A stretch of 64,000 bases of DNA from Nocardioides sp. LHD-245. GTDB lineage: Bacteria > Actinomycetota > Actinomycetes > Propionibacteriales > Nocardioidaceae. A model generated the notes under the pieces. That model made no database searches. It was not told where the DNA came from and saw only the letters and a list, made by a program, of their open reading frames with translations. The position numbers and the translations under genes were made by a program. Of the stretch, positions 35,617-45,326 are shown one piece after another. The stretch is taken from contig NZ_JAVFWN010000022.1 of the NCBI RefSeq assembly GCF_030929495.1, positions 1-64,000 on the forward strand, written 5' to 3'. Every line of letters begins with the position of its first letter. The stretch's first letter is position 1.

Positions 35617-37989
35617 ATGCGATCAGCCAAACACCTACTCCTCGGCTCGCTCGGGATCGGCCTGGCCGTCTCCGGTCTCGGTGCGGTGGCGGCCCCGCCG
35701 GCGCGGGCCGCCGCGCCGGTCGACATCCAGATCATCGGCACCAACGACTTCCACGGCCGGATCCTCAACGAGCCGACCTCGGCCGCAGCCGGTGCCGCGA
35801 TCCTGTCGGCGGCGGTCAAGGACCTGCGGGCGGCGAACCCCAACACGGTGTTCGCGGCCGCCGGTGACCTGATCGGCGCGTCGACCTTCGAGTCCTTCGT
35901 CTCCAACGACAAGCCGACCATCGACGCCCTCAACGAGGCGGGCCTGGAGGTCTCGGCCGTGGGCAACCACGAGCTCGACCAGGGCTACGACGACCTCATG
36001 GACCGCGTGATGGCCGCCTACGACCCCGCGACGAACCCGGAGGGCGGCGCCGAGTGGGAGTACATCGCGGCCAACCTGAAGGTGCGCGCCACCGGCGACC
36101 CGGCCGTCCCGGCTTCCTGGATCAAGCCCATGGCCGGCATCGACGTGGGCTTCGTCGGAGCCGTGACAGAGGCGCTACCGACACTGGTCTCTCCTGACGG
36201 CATCGCCGACATCGAGGTGCAGAGCATCGTCGACTCGGTCAACGCCGAGGCGACCCGGCTGGTCGAGGACGCGAACGTCGACCTCGTCGTGATGCTGGTA
36301 CACGAGGGTGCGCCGTCGACCGACTGCGCGACGATGGACGATTCGGGTCCGTGGGCCGAGATCATCAACAACGTCTCGGCCGACGTGGATGCCATCGTGT
36401 CCGGGCACACCCACCTGGCCTACAACTGCAGCTTCCCGGTCCAGGACTGGGTCGACGCGAGCCGGCCGGTCACGGAGCGGCCGGTGGTCTCCGCAGGGCA
36501 GTACGGCCAGAAGCTCAACAAGCTGGTCTTCAGCGTGGACCCCGACACGGGCGGCGTCCAAGCCAAGTCCCAGGAGATCATCGACCTCAAGACGTGCAGC
36601 AACAGCACCACCTGCACGCCTTACACGCCCGACCCCGCGGTCACGCCGATCGTGCAGGCGGCGGTCGACGTCGCCACCCCGATCGGGGAGCAGGTGCTCG
36701 GCCCGATCGCCGGGCCGTTCAACCGAGCCAAGCTGGCCAACGGCTCGGAGAACCGTGGTGGGGAGTCGACCCTCGGCAACCTGGTCGCCGAGGTCCAGCG
36801 GGCCGAGACGCCGGCGGAGCAGGGCGGCGCGCAGATCGCGTTCATGAACCCGGGCGGGCTCCGCGCCGAGATGGAGGGCACCGCCGCCGGCGCCGTCCGC
36901 AACCTGACCTATCGGCAGGCGGCCAACGTCCAGCCGTTCGCCAACGGCCTGGTCAACATGGACCTGACCGGCGCCCAGATCGAGAAGATCCTCGAGCAGC
37001 AGTGGTCCCGCACTCCTGACGGCACCCAGATCCCTTCCGGACTGACCCGCTACTTCCTGCGCCTGGGCGTCTCGAAGGGGTTCACCTACACCTACCGCGA
37101 GGTGCCGGCGCCCGCCGTACCCGTGCAGGGGGGCGGAACCCCGGTCGACACCTGGGTCGGCGACGTGACCGGCATGTGGCTCAACGGCCAGCCGATCGTG
37201 CCCACCCAGACCTACTCGGTCACGGCCAACGCGTTCCTGGCCGGTGGCGGAGACTCGTTCTGGGAGTTCCGGAACGCGCAGGGCAAGGCGGAGTGGGGGG
37301 TGTCCGATCTGCAGGCGATGACGCACTACATGGACACCAACACCGACGCCGGCGGTCCCGCGCTACCGGTCGACTACTCCCAGCGCGCCGTCGAGGTGCA
37401 CAACCTCGACGCGAGCTACCGGGCCGGCGGCCGGGTCAGGTTCGACGTCGAGTCGTGGAGCATGTCCAACCCGTCCGACCTGAGGGACACCGAGATCGAG
37501 GTCCGGCTCGGCGGCAGGGTGCTCGGCAGGGCGACGCTGGACAACACGGTCGGCGCCGCCGCGATCGACAAGACCGGCACCGCGCGGATCGACGTGGCGT
37601 TGCCGTCGTCGACCCCCGCCGGCCCGCAGACCCTGACCCTGGTGGGCGCCCAGACCGGCACCCAGGCCCGGGTCGCGGTGACCGTGGCCAAGGGGACCGT
37701 CGCGTTGAGCGCCAAGGTGAAGCCCGGCAAGAAGATCAAGCTCGGCAAGACCAGGGCGAAGGTCAAGGTGGCGGTCGTCGGCGCGGACGGCATTCCGGCC
37801 ACCGGTCAGGTCAAGGTGAAGGTCAAGGGCCAGAAGGCCCGCACCGTGACCGTCGTCAACGGCAAGGCGAAGGTCAAGCTGAAGGCGTTCACCTCCTCGG
37901 GGATCAAGAAGATCAAGGTCACCTACCTGGGCAGTACCAGCCAGGAGCCGGCGAAGGTCGTCAAGAAGATCATGGTGGTCCGTCGCTGA
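35617..37989 (+). CDS. Secreted bifunctional metallophosphatase/5'-nucleotidase
   Basis: A 790-residue exported protein homologous to the C-terminal half of its upstream neighbour. Signal peptide (LGIGLAVSGLGAVAAPPARA), calcineurin-like domain from about 37 (GTNDFHGR, GNHELDQG near 115, SGHTHLAYNC near 262), 5'-nucleotidase C-terminal domain (NRGGESTLGN near 378, AFMNPGGLRAEM), an Ig-like segment and a Lys-rich terminal domain. Hydrolyses extracellular nucleotides to nucleosides and phosphate. GGGAGGG lies 5-6 nt before the ATG. Only 76 bp separate it from the previous stop with no clear promoter, so the two are probably co-transcribed. Tandem duplication is the simplest origin. Confidence 0.94.
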   Translation: MRSAKHLLLGSLGIGLAVSGLGAVAAPPARAAAPVDIQIIGTNDFHGRILNEPTSAAAGAAILSAAVKDLRAANPNTVFAAAGDLIGASTFESFVSNDKPTIDALNEAGLEVSAVGNHELDQGYDDLMDRVMAAYDPATNPEGGAEWEYIAANLKVRATGDPAVPASWIKPMAGIDVGFVGAVTEALPTLVSPDGIADIEVQSIVDSVNAEATRLVEDANVDLVVMLVHEGAPSTDCATMDDSGPWAEIINNVSADVDAIVSGHTHLAYNCSFPVQDWVDASRPVTERPVVSAGQYGQKLNKLVFSVDPDTGGVQAKSQEIIDLKTCSNSTTCTPYTPDPAVTPIVQAAVDVATPIGEQVLGPIAGPFNRAKLANGSENRGGESTLGNLVAEVQRAETPAEQGGAQIAFMNPGGLRAEMEGTAAGAVRNLTYRQAANVQPFANGLVNMDLTGAQIEKILEQQWSRTPDGTQIPSGLTRYFLRLGVSKGFTYTYREVPAPAVPVQGGGTPVDTWVGDVTGMWLNGQPIVPTQTYSVTANAFLAGGGDSFWEFRNAQGKAEWGVSDLQAMTHYMDTNTDAGGPALPVDYSQRAVEVHNLDASYRAGGRVRFDVESWSMSNPSDLRDTEIEVRLGGRVLGRATLDNTVGAAAIDKTGTARIDVALPSSTPAGPQTLTLVGAQTGTQARVAVTVAKGTVALSAKVKPGKKIKLGKTRAKVKVAVVGADGIPATGQVKVKVKGQKARTVTVVNGKAKVKLKAFTSSGIKKIKVTYLGSTSQEPAKVVKKIMVVRR

Positions 37990-38044
37990 CGCGACGCGAC
38001 TGACCGGGCGCCGGGGACAGAGGGCCTCGGTCGGTGGTCCGTGA

Positions 38045-38050
38045 CACGAT
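38045..38050 (+). promoter_or_regulatory. Possible -10 box of leaderless cinA
   Basis: CACGAT, 6 nt before ATG 38057. Confidence 0.4.
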
Positions 38051-38056
38051 GCGGTC

Positions 38057-38572
38057 ATGGAGTCACCGGCCGAGGCCCTCGTCCACGCGCTGCGTGAGGC
38101 GGGCGCGAGCGTGTCCACGGCGGAGTCGCTGACCGGGGGCCGGGTGGCGGCGCGCCTGACCGAGGTCCCCGGCTCCTCGGTCGTGTACGCCGGCGGCGTG
38201 GTCAGCTATCAGACCCACATCAAGGTCGAGGTGCTCGGCGTCCCGCAGCGCGTGGTCGACGAGCACGGCGTGGTGTCGGCGGCGTGCGCCCGGGCGATGG
38301 CCGACGGGGCCCGGCGGCTGCTCGGGACGGCGTACGCGCTGAGCACGACGGGGGTGGCCGGCCCCGATCGGCAGGAGGGCAAGCCGGTCGGCACCGTGTA
38401 CGTCGGTCTGGCCGGTCCCGCCGGCACCCGAGCCGTGGCGCTGGACCTGTCCGGCGACCGGTCCGCGATCCAGGACGCGACGGTCGACGCCGTGATCGAG
38501 GCACTGGCCGGTGAGCTGGCCGCGGCGCGCTCAAGGGCTGGGCAGCCGCCGGAAGATTCGGGGCTCGGGTAG
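38057..38572 (+). CDS. cinA: Nicotinamide-nucleotide amidase (CinA C-terminal domain)
   Basis: Short CinA: 171 residues comprising only the PncC-type amidohydrolase domain (STAESLTGGRVAARLTEVPG, YAGGVVSYQTHIKVEVLGV, STTGVAGPDRQEGKPVGTVY). It converts NMN to nicotinate mononucleotide, recycling pyridine nucleotides. The name recalls competence linkage in Streptococcus, which does not apply to the short form. The gene order pgsA-cinA-clgR is conserved in Actinobacteria and only interrupted here. Leaderless start likely. Confidence 0.93.
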   Translation: MESPAEALVHALREAGASVSTAESLTGGRVAARLTEVPGSSVVYAGGVVSYQTHIKVEVLGVPQRVVDEHGVVSAACARAMADGARRLLGTAYALSTTGVAGPDRQEGKPVGTVYVGLAGPAGTRAVALDLSGDRSAIQDATVDAVIEALAGELAAARSRAGQPPEDSGLG

Positions 38573-38626
38573 CGTTGTGCCCAGGACTGGACATCCACCC
38601 AGCGCAATGACGGAGAGGAGATCGCG

Positions 38627-38938
38627 ATGGTGCTCTTTCGCCGATCGCTCGGTGACATCCTGCGGAGTCGCCGTGGTGAGCTCGGTCTGACCCTCCGCGA
38701 GGTCTCCGGCGCCGCCCGGGTGAGCCTGGGCTACATCTCCGAGATCGAGCGTGGTCAGAAGGAGGCGTCCTCGGAGCTGCTGGCGTCGCTGTGCGACGCG
38801 CTCGAGATGCCGCTGTCCGATGTCCTTCGCGAGGTCGCCGACGCGGTGGCGCTCGAGGAGGCCGCGGCCCTCCTGGCCGCCGCGCCCACCCCGATCACGC
38901 CCCGCCGCGCCGGCGAGGTCGTCGCCTCCGCCGCCTGA
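38627..38938 (+). CDS. clgR: XRE-family regulator ClgR
   Basis: A 103-residue DNA-binding protein. The helix-turn-helix (about 10-65) reads LGDILRSRRGELGLTLREVS then GYISEIERGQKEASSELL, matching ClgR, the actinobacterial activator of clp protease genes and other proteostasis functions. The C-terminus ends in AA (VVASAA), as in homologues that are themselves Clp substrates. GGAGAGGAG precedes the ATG. htpX, a membrane quality-control protease, is convergent 16 bp away; CGGGT-TTC-ACCCG at 38939-38951 could be a small shared hairpin. Confidence 0.9.
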   Translation: MVLFRRSLGDILRSRRGELGLTLREVSGAARVSLGYISEIERGQKEASSELLASLCDALEMPLSDVLREVADAVALEEAAALLAAAPTPITPRRAGEVVASAA

Positions 38939-38954
38939 CGGGTTTCACCCGGGC

Positions 38955-39827
38955 TCAGCGGCCCGCCATCGCCTCCAGCCGGGCGATCCGCTCGGCCATC
39001 GGCGGGTGGGTGGAGAACATCTTCTGCACGTCGGCCGCGCGGAACGGGTTGGCGATCATCATGTGGCTGGCGTTCTGCAGCTGCGGGGTCGGGGCGAGGG
39101 GAGCGCGAGCCGTGCCGGTCTCCAGCTTGCGCAGCGCCGAGGCGAGTGCGAGCGGGTCGCCGGTGAGCCGAGCGCCGTCCTCGTCCGCGTCGTACTCCCG
39201 GGTGCGGCTGATCGCCATCTGGATGACCGCGGCGGCGAACGGTGCGAGCAGGGCGGTGCCGATCATCACCAGCGGGTTCGGGCGCTCGTCGTTGTTGCCG
39301 CCGCCGAAGATCGACGAGAACGCGAGGAACTGGGCCACCGAGCTGATCACGCCCGCGACCGCCGCGGCCACCGAGCCGGTGAGGATGTCTCGGTTGTAGA
39401 CGTGCATGAGCTCGTGGCCCAGTACGCCGCGCAGCTCGCGCTCGTCGAGGAGGCCGAGGATGCCCTCGGTGCAGCACACCGCGGCGTGCCGCGGGTTGCG
39501 TCCGGTCGCGAACGCGTTGGGCGCCTGGGTGGGTGAGACGTAGAGCGTCGGCATCGGCTGACCGGCGCGCTCGGAGAGCTCCCGCACGATCCGGTACATC
39601 GCCGGCTGCTGCGACTCCGAGACCGGGTAGGCGCGCATCGCCCGGATCGCGAGCTTGTCGGAGTTCCAGTAGCCGTACGCCGTCGTCCCGACGCCGATCA
39701 GCGCGAAGATCCAGATGAACGCGGAGCTGCCGGTGGCGGCCGCGATCAGGCCGCCGACCACGAGCAGCAGCGCGAAGATGGCGCCGAACAGGCCGGCGGT
39801 CTTGAGGCCGTTGAGATGGCGGTGCAT
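38955..39827 (-). CDS. htpX: Membrane zinc protease HtpX
   Basis: M48-family quality-control protease of the inner membrane. Two N-terminal helices (GLFGAIFALLLVVGGLIAA; FIWIFALIGVGTTAYG), the active-site HELMH, two further helices after it (ILTGSVAAAVAGVISSVAQF; LVMIGTALLAPFAAAVIQM) and the third zinc ligand in REYDADEDGA. 290 residues, standard. Stand-alone gene with no operon partner. Its neighbour clgR encodes a protease-regulon activator, so shared control in envelope or protein stress is plausible but not shown by any site here. Confidence 0.95.
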   Translation of the reverse strand: MHRHLNGLKTAGLFGAIFALLLVVGGLIAAATGSSAFIWIFALIGVGTTAYGYWNSDKLAIRAMRAYPVSESQQPAMYRIVRELSERAGQPMPTLYVSPTQAPNAFATGRNPRHAAVCCTEGILGLLDERELRGVLGHELMHVYNRDILTGSVAAAVAGVISSVAQFLAFSSIFGGGNNDERPNPLVMIGTALLAPFAAAVIQMAISRTREYDADEDGARLTGDPLALASALRKLETGTARAPLAPTPQLQNASHMMIANPFRAADVQKMFSTHPPMAERIARLEAMAGR

Positions 39828-39883
39828 GCACCGTCAACGAATGGGGTGGTGGGCGGCGTTCCGTGGGCGCGACGAGACCCGGA

Positions 39884-40681
39884 TCACTCGGCGCGCTGGC
39901 AGCGGGGACACCAGTAGGTCGTCCGCTGCCGCGCGGCCTCCCCGACCGGACCGGCCTCGATCGTGGCGCGACAGCGCAGGCACGGCTGCCGCTGGCGCCG
40001 GTAGACCCAGACCGGGTCACGCCGGTCGCCGGTGGTCAACGGCCGGCCATGCTCCAGGCCGGCGCGCAGCAGCTGCCGGGCACGGCGCAACAGCCGGAGG
40101 GGGTCGGGGACGGCGGCGACGGGCGCCTGCGGATGGACACCCTGGACGAAGCACACCTCGGAGAGCCAGATCGTGCCGAGTCCGGCGACGACGGTCTGGT
40201 CGAGCAGGGCCGCGCCGAGGGCCCGGTCGGGCGCGGCGGTGAGGCGGGCGAGCGCGGTCGCCTCGTCGGCGGGCGTCCAGGCACCGAGCAGATCGGGACC
40301 GAGGTGCCCGACCACGCCGGCCTCCTCGGCGGTCGGGAGCAGCTCCACCAGGCCGAGCCGGAACCCGATCGCCTCGGCCCGGGCGCTGCGGAGCACGGCC
40401 CGGGCGTCCTGGGCCGGTCCCGGCCACCGGCCGCCGGGTGCGATCACCCGCCAGCTGCCCTCCATCTTGAGGTGGGTGTGCAGGGTGAGCGGGGTGCCGT
40501 CGGGCATCGCCATCCGGGTGAGCAGGTGCTTGCCGTGGGTGGCGGTCCGGTGGACGGTGGCGCCGGTCAGATCGGTCGTGGCGAGCTGGGGGACCCGCAG
40601 ATCGGAGCCGGTGAGCACCTGGCCGGCCAGCGCCCGGTCCAGCCGGTCGGCGGTACGGCGGACCGCGTCCCCCTCAGGCAC
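39884..40681 (-). CDS. Fpg/Nei-family DNA glycosylase (Nei2-like)
   Basis: Base-excision repair glycosylase/AP lyase. Pro2 and Glu3 of MPEGD are the catalytic residues; the helix-two-turn-helix block is GLGTIWLSEVCF and the C-terminal zinc finger has all four Cys (CLRC ... CPRC). MPEGD rather than MPELPEV places it with Nei/endonuclease VIII. 265 residues. Its ATG overlaps the lhr stop by 8 bp, the same lhr-nei2 coupling seen in mycobacteria, where the two are thought to act in DNA repair. Confidence 0.92.
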   Translation of the reverse strand: MPEGDAVRRTADRLDRALAGQVLTGSDLRVPQLATTDLTGATVHRTATHGKHLLTRMAMPDGTPLTLHTHLKMEGSWRVIAPGGRWPGPAQDARAVLRSARAEAIGFRLGLVELLPTAEEAGVVGHLGPDLLGAWTPADEATALARLTAAPDRALGAALLDQTVVAGLGTIWLSEVCFVQGVHPQAPVAAVPDPLRLLRRARQLLRAGLEHGRPLTTGDRRDPVWVYRRQRQPCLRCRATIEAGPVGEAARQRTTYWCPRCQRAE

Positions 40682-43600
40682 GGATCCGCAGTCCGCGGGG
40701 GGTGGCCACGAAGCCGGCGGCCGCGAGCGCGTCGCGCAGCGGGCCGCCGCTCCCGAGCAGGGCGGCGCCGTCGGCCTTCTCGACGGTCAGCTGGCCGAGC
40801 GTGCCGCGGCGCACGGCCGTCGACAGCGCCTCGGCGGCGGGGGTGAGCAGGTCGGGGTCCTCGGTCCAGGTGAGCAGGGTGCGGCCGCCCCGCTCGACGT
40901 AGACCACCAGGGCACCGTCGACGAGGACGACCAGCGCCCCGGCCTTGCGCCCGGGCCGGTGCCCGCCCTCCTGCTCCCGGTCGGCCGCCGGCCAGGGCAG
41001 GGCGGCGCCGTAGGGGTTGGCCGGGTCGGTCGCGGCCAGGGCCACCGCGGCGGGCTTGGTGTCGAGCGCCTCGGCGCCGACCGGAGTGGAGAAGGAGCGC
41101 AACCGGTCGACGGCACCGGCGGTGCCGAACTGGGCGGCGCCCAACCCCTCGACGAAGTAGCCGCGGCGGCAGCGGCCGGCGTCCTCGAACGCGCTCAGCA
41201 CCTTGTAGACGGCGGCGAAGCCGCCGGGCACCCGCTCGTTGACCACGGCGCCGCGCGTGACGACGCCGTGGCGCTCGAGCAGCTGCTCGGCGCTCGCATG
41301 GGCGCGGCGGGTCGGGTCGGTGTCGATCGTCGGGAGGAGGGCCCAGCGGCCGGCGGTCTCGGGCGGACCGGTGCGGGCGACGCGACCGGGGCGGGCTGCC
41401 GCCCGGCGGGTGCGGTGCGCCGCCCGCCCGGAGCGGGTGAGCGCCCGCAGCGGGGTGAGGGTGTCGTTGGTGAGATGGCCGCTCCAGACCAGCGCCCACA
41501 GCGCGCCGCTGACAGCGTCGTCGAAGGGCGCTTCCTCGTCGGCGTCGCGGCAGGCCCGGGCGACCTGGTCGGCGACCTGGCGGAAGAACCAGGCGCCGCC
41601 CGGCGCGAGCACGTCGAGCACCCGTTGGTGGAGCGGGTCCTCGACCGGGCCGGGCTCGGGGAGGGTGAGGTGGCCGCGGTCGGCGAGGTGGAGCGAGATC
41701 CAGCCGTCGCTGCCGGGAAGGGCGCCGTGGCCGGACCAGACGACCTCGCCGGTCGCGGTCAGCTCGTCGAGCAGGGCCGGCTCGTAGTCGCGGACCCGCG
41801 CGGGCAGCACCAGGGACTCCAGCGCGCTCGCGGGCATCGGCGCCCCGGCGAGCTGCTCGATCGTGTGGAGCAGGCCGTCGACGCCGCGCGGCCCCTTCGC
41901 CCCTCTCGTCGAACTCAGTGTGATCTGGTGCCACGCCGTCGAGAACCGGGCCAGGGTGGTCGGCTCGACCGGCTCGATCTCGTGGCGCAGCCGGGCCAGC
42001 GAGCGGCGCCGCAGCCGGCGCAGCACCTCGACGTCACACCATTCCTCCGTCCCCACGGAGCTGAGCACGGGGACGGGCCGGAACTCGCCGGACAGCACCC
42101 GTCCCTGCGCCTCGAGGCGCTGGAGGGTGTGCCGGACGACGGCGACGCCGAGGCCGAGGCGGGTCGCCACCTGGTCGACCGTGAACGGGCCGTGGGTGCG
42201 GGCGTAGCGGCCCACCAGGTCGGCGAGCGGGTCGTCGACCGGCTCCGTGAACGCGGCGGGCGTGCCGGGCGGAGCCGGGACACCGAGGCCGTCGCGCAGC
42301 CGGGCGACGTCCTCGACGACGGCCCACGCGTCGCCGTAGGGCATCCGGACCTCGACCACGCGGCGGGCGGCGGCCAGGTCGGTCAGCCACGCGGCGACCG
42401 GGGCGGCCTCGCGGGCGCGCAGCGACACCTCGGCGGCGGTGAGGGGGCCGAGCAGCCGGAGCAGGTCGACCAGGCCCTCGGCGTCGCGGACCTGGCGCTC
42501 GGGGGTGGTGCGCTGGAGCTCGGCCTCGACCTCGGCGAGCACGTCGGGATCGAGCAGCTCGCGCAGCTCGGCCCGCCCGAGCAGCTCGGCGAGCAGGCCC
42601 TGGTCGAGGGTGAGCGCGGCGGCGCGGCGCTCGGCGAGGGGGGAGTCGCCCTCGTAGACGAACTGGGCGACATAGCCGAACATCAGCGTCCGCGCGTACG
42701 GCGACGGCTGGGTCGTCTCGACCTCGGTGACCGTGACCGCGCGCTGCTCGACGCGGCGCAGGAGCGTGGTCAGGCCCGGCAGGTCGTAGACGTCGTTGAG
42801 CACCTCGCGGACGGTCTCGAGCACGATCGGGAACGCGGGGTAGCGGGCCGCGACCTCGAGCAGCGAGGCCGCCCGCTGCCGCTGCTGCCACAGCGGGGAG
42901 CGGCGACCGGGGTCGCGGCGGGGGAGCAACAGCGCGCGCGCCGCGCACTCGCGGAACCGCGCGGCGAAGAGCGCGGAGCCGCCGACCTCGCGGGTGACGA
43001 TCTCCTCGATCTCGTCGGGCTCGAACGCGATCAGCTCGGCGCCCGGCGGCTCGGCGTCGGTGTCGGGGATCCGGATCACGATGCCGTCGTCGGAGGCCAG
43101 CGCCTGCCCGTCGACGCCGTAGCGCTCGCGCAGCCGGGCGTTGATCGCCAGCGCCCAGGGGGAGTGCACGGCGGTGCCGTAGGGCGAGTGCACCGCTAGG
43201 CGCCAGTCGCCGAGCTCGTCGCGGAACCGCTCGACCAGCACCGTGGTGTCGCTGGGGAGCACCCGGGTCGCCTCGACCTGCTCGCGCAGGTAGGCGACCA
43301 GGTTGGCGGCCGCGTTGTCGTCGAGACCGACCGCGCGGGCGCGCGCCTCGGCCTCGGTGTCGGGCACCGCGGCCAGCTCACGGGTGAAGGCGCCGATCGC
43401 CTCGCCGAGCTCGGTCGGGCGGCCGGCGGTGTCGCCCTTCCAGAACGGCAGCCGGCCGGGAACGCCGGGCGCCGGGGTGACGATCACCCGGTCGTGGGTG
43501 ATGTCCTCGATCCGCCAGCTGGTCGCGCCGAGGGCGAACACGTCGCCGACCCGGCTCTCGTAGACCATCTCCTCGTCGAGCTCGCCGACGCGGCGGTTGG

Positions 43601-45266
43601 TGCCTTCTCCGGCCAGGAAGACGCCGTAGAGCCCGCGGTCGGGGATCGTGCCGCCGCTGGTGACCGCCAACCGCTGGGCGCCGGGGCGGCCGGTGATCAG
43701 ACCGGTGACGCGGTCCCAGGTGATCCGCGGGCGGAGCTCGGCGAACTCGTCGGAGGGGTAGCGCCCGGCGAGCAGATCGAGCACGGCGTCGTAGGCCGAG
43801 CGGGGGAGCTGGGCGTAGGGCGCGCTGCGGCGGACGAGGGCGAACAGCTCGTCGACGTCCCACTCGTCGGCGGCGGTGGCGGCGACGACCTGCTGGGCGA
43901 GCACGTCGAGCGGGTTGGCGGGGATCCGCAGGGCCTCGATGCCGCCCGTGCGCATCCGGGCGACGGCGACCGCGGCGGGGGCGAGGTCGCCGCGGTGCTG
44001 GGGGAAGAACACGCCGGCCGACGTCTCGCCGACCTGGTGGCCGGCCCGGCCGACGCGCTGGAGGGCGCTGGCGACGCTGGGCGGCGAGGCGATCTGGAGC
44101 ACGAGGTCGACCGCGCCCATGTCGATGCCGAGCTCGAGGCTGCTGGTGGCGACCACCGCCGGCAGTCGCCCGGACTTGAGGTCGTCCTCCACGAGTGCAC
44201 GCTGCTCCTTGGACACCGACCCGTGGTGGGTGCGCGCGAGCACCGGAGCCGCCCCGGCCGCCGCGCCGGACTGCGCCATGATCTGGGCCGGGGGCGTGAT
44301 GCCCTCCGTCGTCACCTCGGCGGCGATCTCGTTGAGCCGGGCGGTCAGCCGCTCGGCGGTGCGGCGGCCGTTGGTGAACACGATGGTGGAGCGGTGCTCG
44401 CCGATCAGCTCGGCCACACGCTGCTCGACGTGGGGCCAGATGCTGGCCCGGCTCGGCGGGGCGGTCGGGTCGTCGTCCTGGACCACCTGGCCGAGCTCGG
44501 TCATGTCCTCGACCGGCACCTCGACCCGCAGGTCCCACTCCTTGCGGGTGGGCGGCGCGACGATCTCGACCGGCGCGGTGCCGCCGAGGAAGCGGGCGAC
44601 CTCCTCGGTCGGACGCACGGTCGCGGAGAGCCCGATCCGCTGCGCGGGACGGGGGAGCAGCGCGTCGAGGCGCTCGAGGCTCAGCGCCAGGTGGGCCCCG
44701 CGCTTCGTGCCGGCGACGGCGTGCACCTCGTCGAGGATGACGGTCTCGATGCCGCGCAGGGTCTCCCGGGCCTGGCTGGTCAGGATGAGGAAGAGCGACT
44801 CGGGCGTCGTGATGAGGACGTCGGGCGGCCGGGTGGCGAGGCGGCGGCGCTCGTTGGCGGGGGTGTCGCCGGACCGGATGCCGACGCTGATCTCGGGCAG
44901 CGGACGGCCGGGGTCGAGGCGCTCGGCGGTCTGCCGGATGCCGGTCAGCGGCGCGCGCAGGTTGCGCTCGACGTCGACGGCCAGCGCCTTGAGCGGGGAG
45001 ACGTAGAGGACCCGGGTGCGGTGCAGCCGGTCGTCGGGCGCCGGCGTGGTGAGCAGCCGGTCGAGCCCGGCGAGGAAGGCGCTGAGCGTCTTGCCCGAGC
45101 CGGTGGGCGCGACGACCAGGGTGTGCCGGTCACGGGCGATCGCGTCCCACGCCCCGGTCTGGGCGGCGGTGGGCTCGGCGAAGGCCGCGCCGAACCACGT
45201 GCGGGTCGCCTCACTGAACCGGCCGAGCGGGTCGCCCGGCGGATCCGACTGCCGGGAGTCCACCAT
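40674..45266 (-). CDS. lhr: ATP-dependent helicase Lhr (large helicase-related)
   Basis: Superfamily-2 3'-5' helicase of 1530 residues, the usual Lhr size. Motif I APTGSGKT lies near residue 55, the DEVH box in VILDEVHAVAGTKRG, motif VI in ALQRVGRAGHQVGE; then the Lhr-specific winged-helix and beta-barrel modules and the large C-terminal domain. Lhr is DNA-damage induced in mycobacteria. The frame is open upstream to 45962, but ATG 45266 has GGAGG 8 nt upstream and starts just before the helicase domain. Co-translated with the Nei-like glycosylase. Confidence 0.95.
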   Translation of the reverse strand: MVDSRQSDPPGDPLGRFSEATRTWFGAAFAEPTAAQTGAWDAIARDRHTLVVAPTGSGKTLSAFLAGLDRLLTTPAPDDRLHRTRVLYVSPLKALAVDVERNLRAPLTGIRQTAERLDPGRPLPEISVGIRSGDTPANERRRLATRPPDVLITTPESLFLILTSQARETLRGIETVILDEVHAVAGTKRGAHLALSLERLDALLPRPAQRIGLSATVRPTEEVARFLGGTAPVEIVAPPTRKEWDLRVEVPVEDMTELGQVVQDDDPTAPPSRASIWPHVEQRVAELIGEHRSTIVFTNGRRTAERLTARLNEIAAEVTTEGITPPAQIMAQSGAAAGAAPVLARTHHGSVSKEQRALVEDDLKSGRLPAVVATSSLELGIDMGAVDLVLQIASPPSVASALQRVGRAGHQVGETSAGVFFPQHRGDLAPAAVAVARMRTGGIEALRIPANPLDVLAQQVVAATAADEWDVDELFALVRRSAPYAQLPRSAYDAVLDLLAGRYPSDEFAELRPRITWDRVTGLITGRPGAQRLAVTSGGTIPDRGLYGVFLAGEGTNRRVGELDEEMVYESRVGDVFALGATSWRIEDITHDRVIVTPAPGVPGRLPFWKGDTAGRPTELGEAIGAFTRELAAVPDTEAEARARAVGLDDNAAANLVAYLREQVEATRVLPSDTTVLVERFRDELGDWRLAVHSPYGTAVHSPWALAINARLRERYGVDGQALASDDGIVIRIPDTDAEPPGAELIAFEPDEIEEIVTREVGGSALFAARFRECAARALLLPRRDPGRRSPLWQQRQRAASLLEVAARYPAFPIVLETVREVLNDVYDLPGLTTLLRRVEQRAVTVTEVETTQPSPYARTLMFGYVAQFVYEGDSPLAERRAAALTLDQGLLAELLGRAELRELLDPDVLAEVEAELQRTTPERQVRDAEGLVDLLRLLGPLTAAEVSLRAREAAPVAAWLTDLAAARRVVEVRMPYGDAWAVVEDVARLRDGLGVPAPPGTPAAFTEPVDDPLADLVGRYARTHGPFTVDQVATRLGLGVAVVRHTLQRLEAQGRVLSGEFRPVPVLSSVGTEEWCDVEVLRRLRRRSLARLRHEIEPVEPTTLARFSTAWHQITLSSTRGAKGPRGVDGLLHTIEQLAGAPMPASALESLVLPARVRDYEPALLDELTATGEVVWSGHGALPGSDGWISLHLADRGHLTLPEPGPVEDPLHQRVLDVLAPGGAWFFRQVADQVARACRDADEEAPFDDAVSGALWALVWSGHLTNDTLTPLRALTRSGRAAHRTRRAAARPGRVARTGPPETAGRWALLPTIDTDPTRRAHASAEQLLERHGVVTRGAVVNERVPGGFAAVYKVLSAFEDAGRCRRGYFVEGLGAAQFGTAGAVDRLRSFSTPVGAEALDTKPAAVALAATDPANPYGAALPWPAADREQEGGHRPGRKAGALVVLVDGALVVYVERGGRTLLTWTEDPDLLTPAAEALSTAVRRGTLGQLTVEKADGAALLGSGGPLRDALAAAGFVATPRGLRIRA

Positions 45267-45314
45267 GGCGCCATCCTCCCGCACGGCACCGACACCACGG
45301 TGACCCTCGACGGG

Positions 45315-45320
45315 CACAAT
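45315..45320 (+). promoter_or_regulatory. Possible -10 box of leaderless sortase gene
   Basis: CACAAT, 6 nt before GTG 45327; decides this start. Confidence 0.45.
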
Positions 45321-45326
45321 GGGCGG

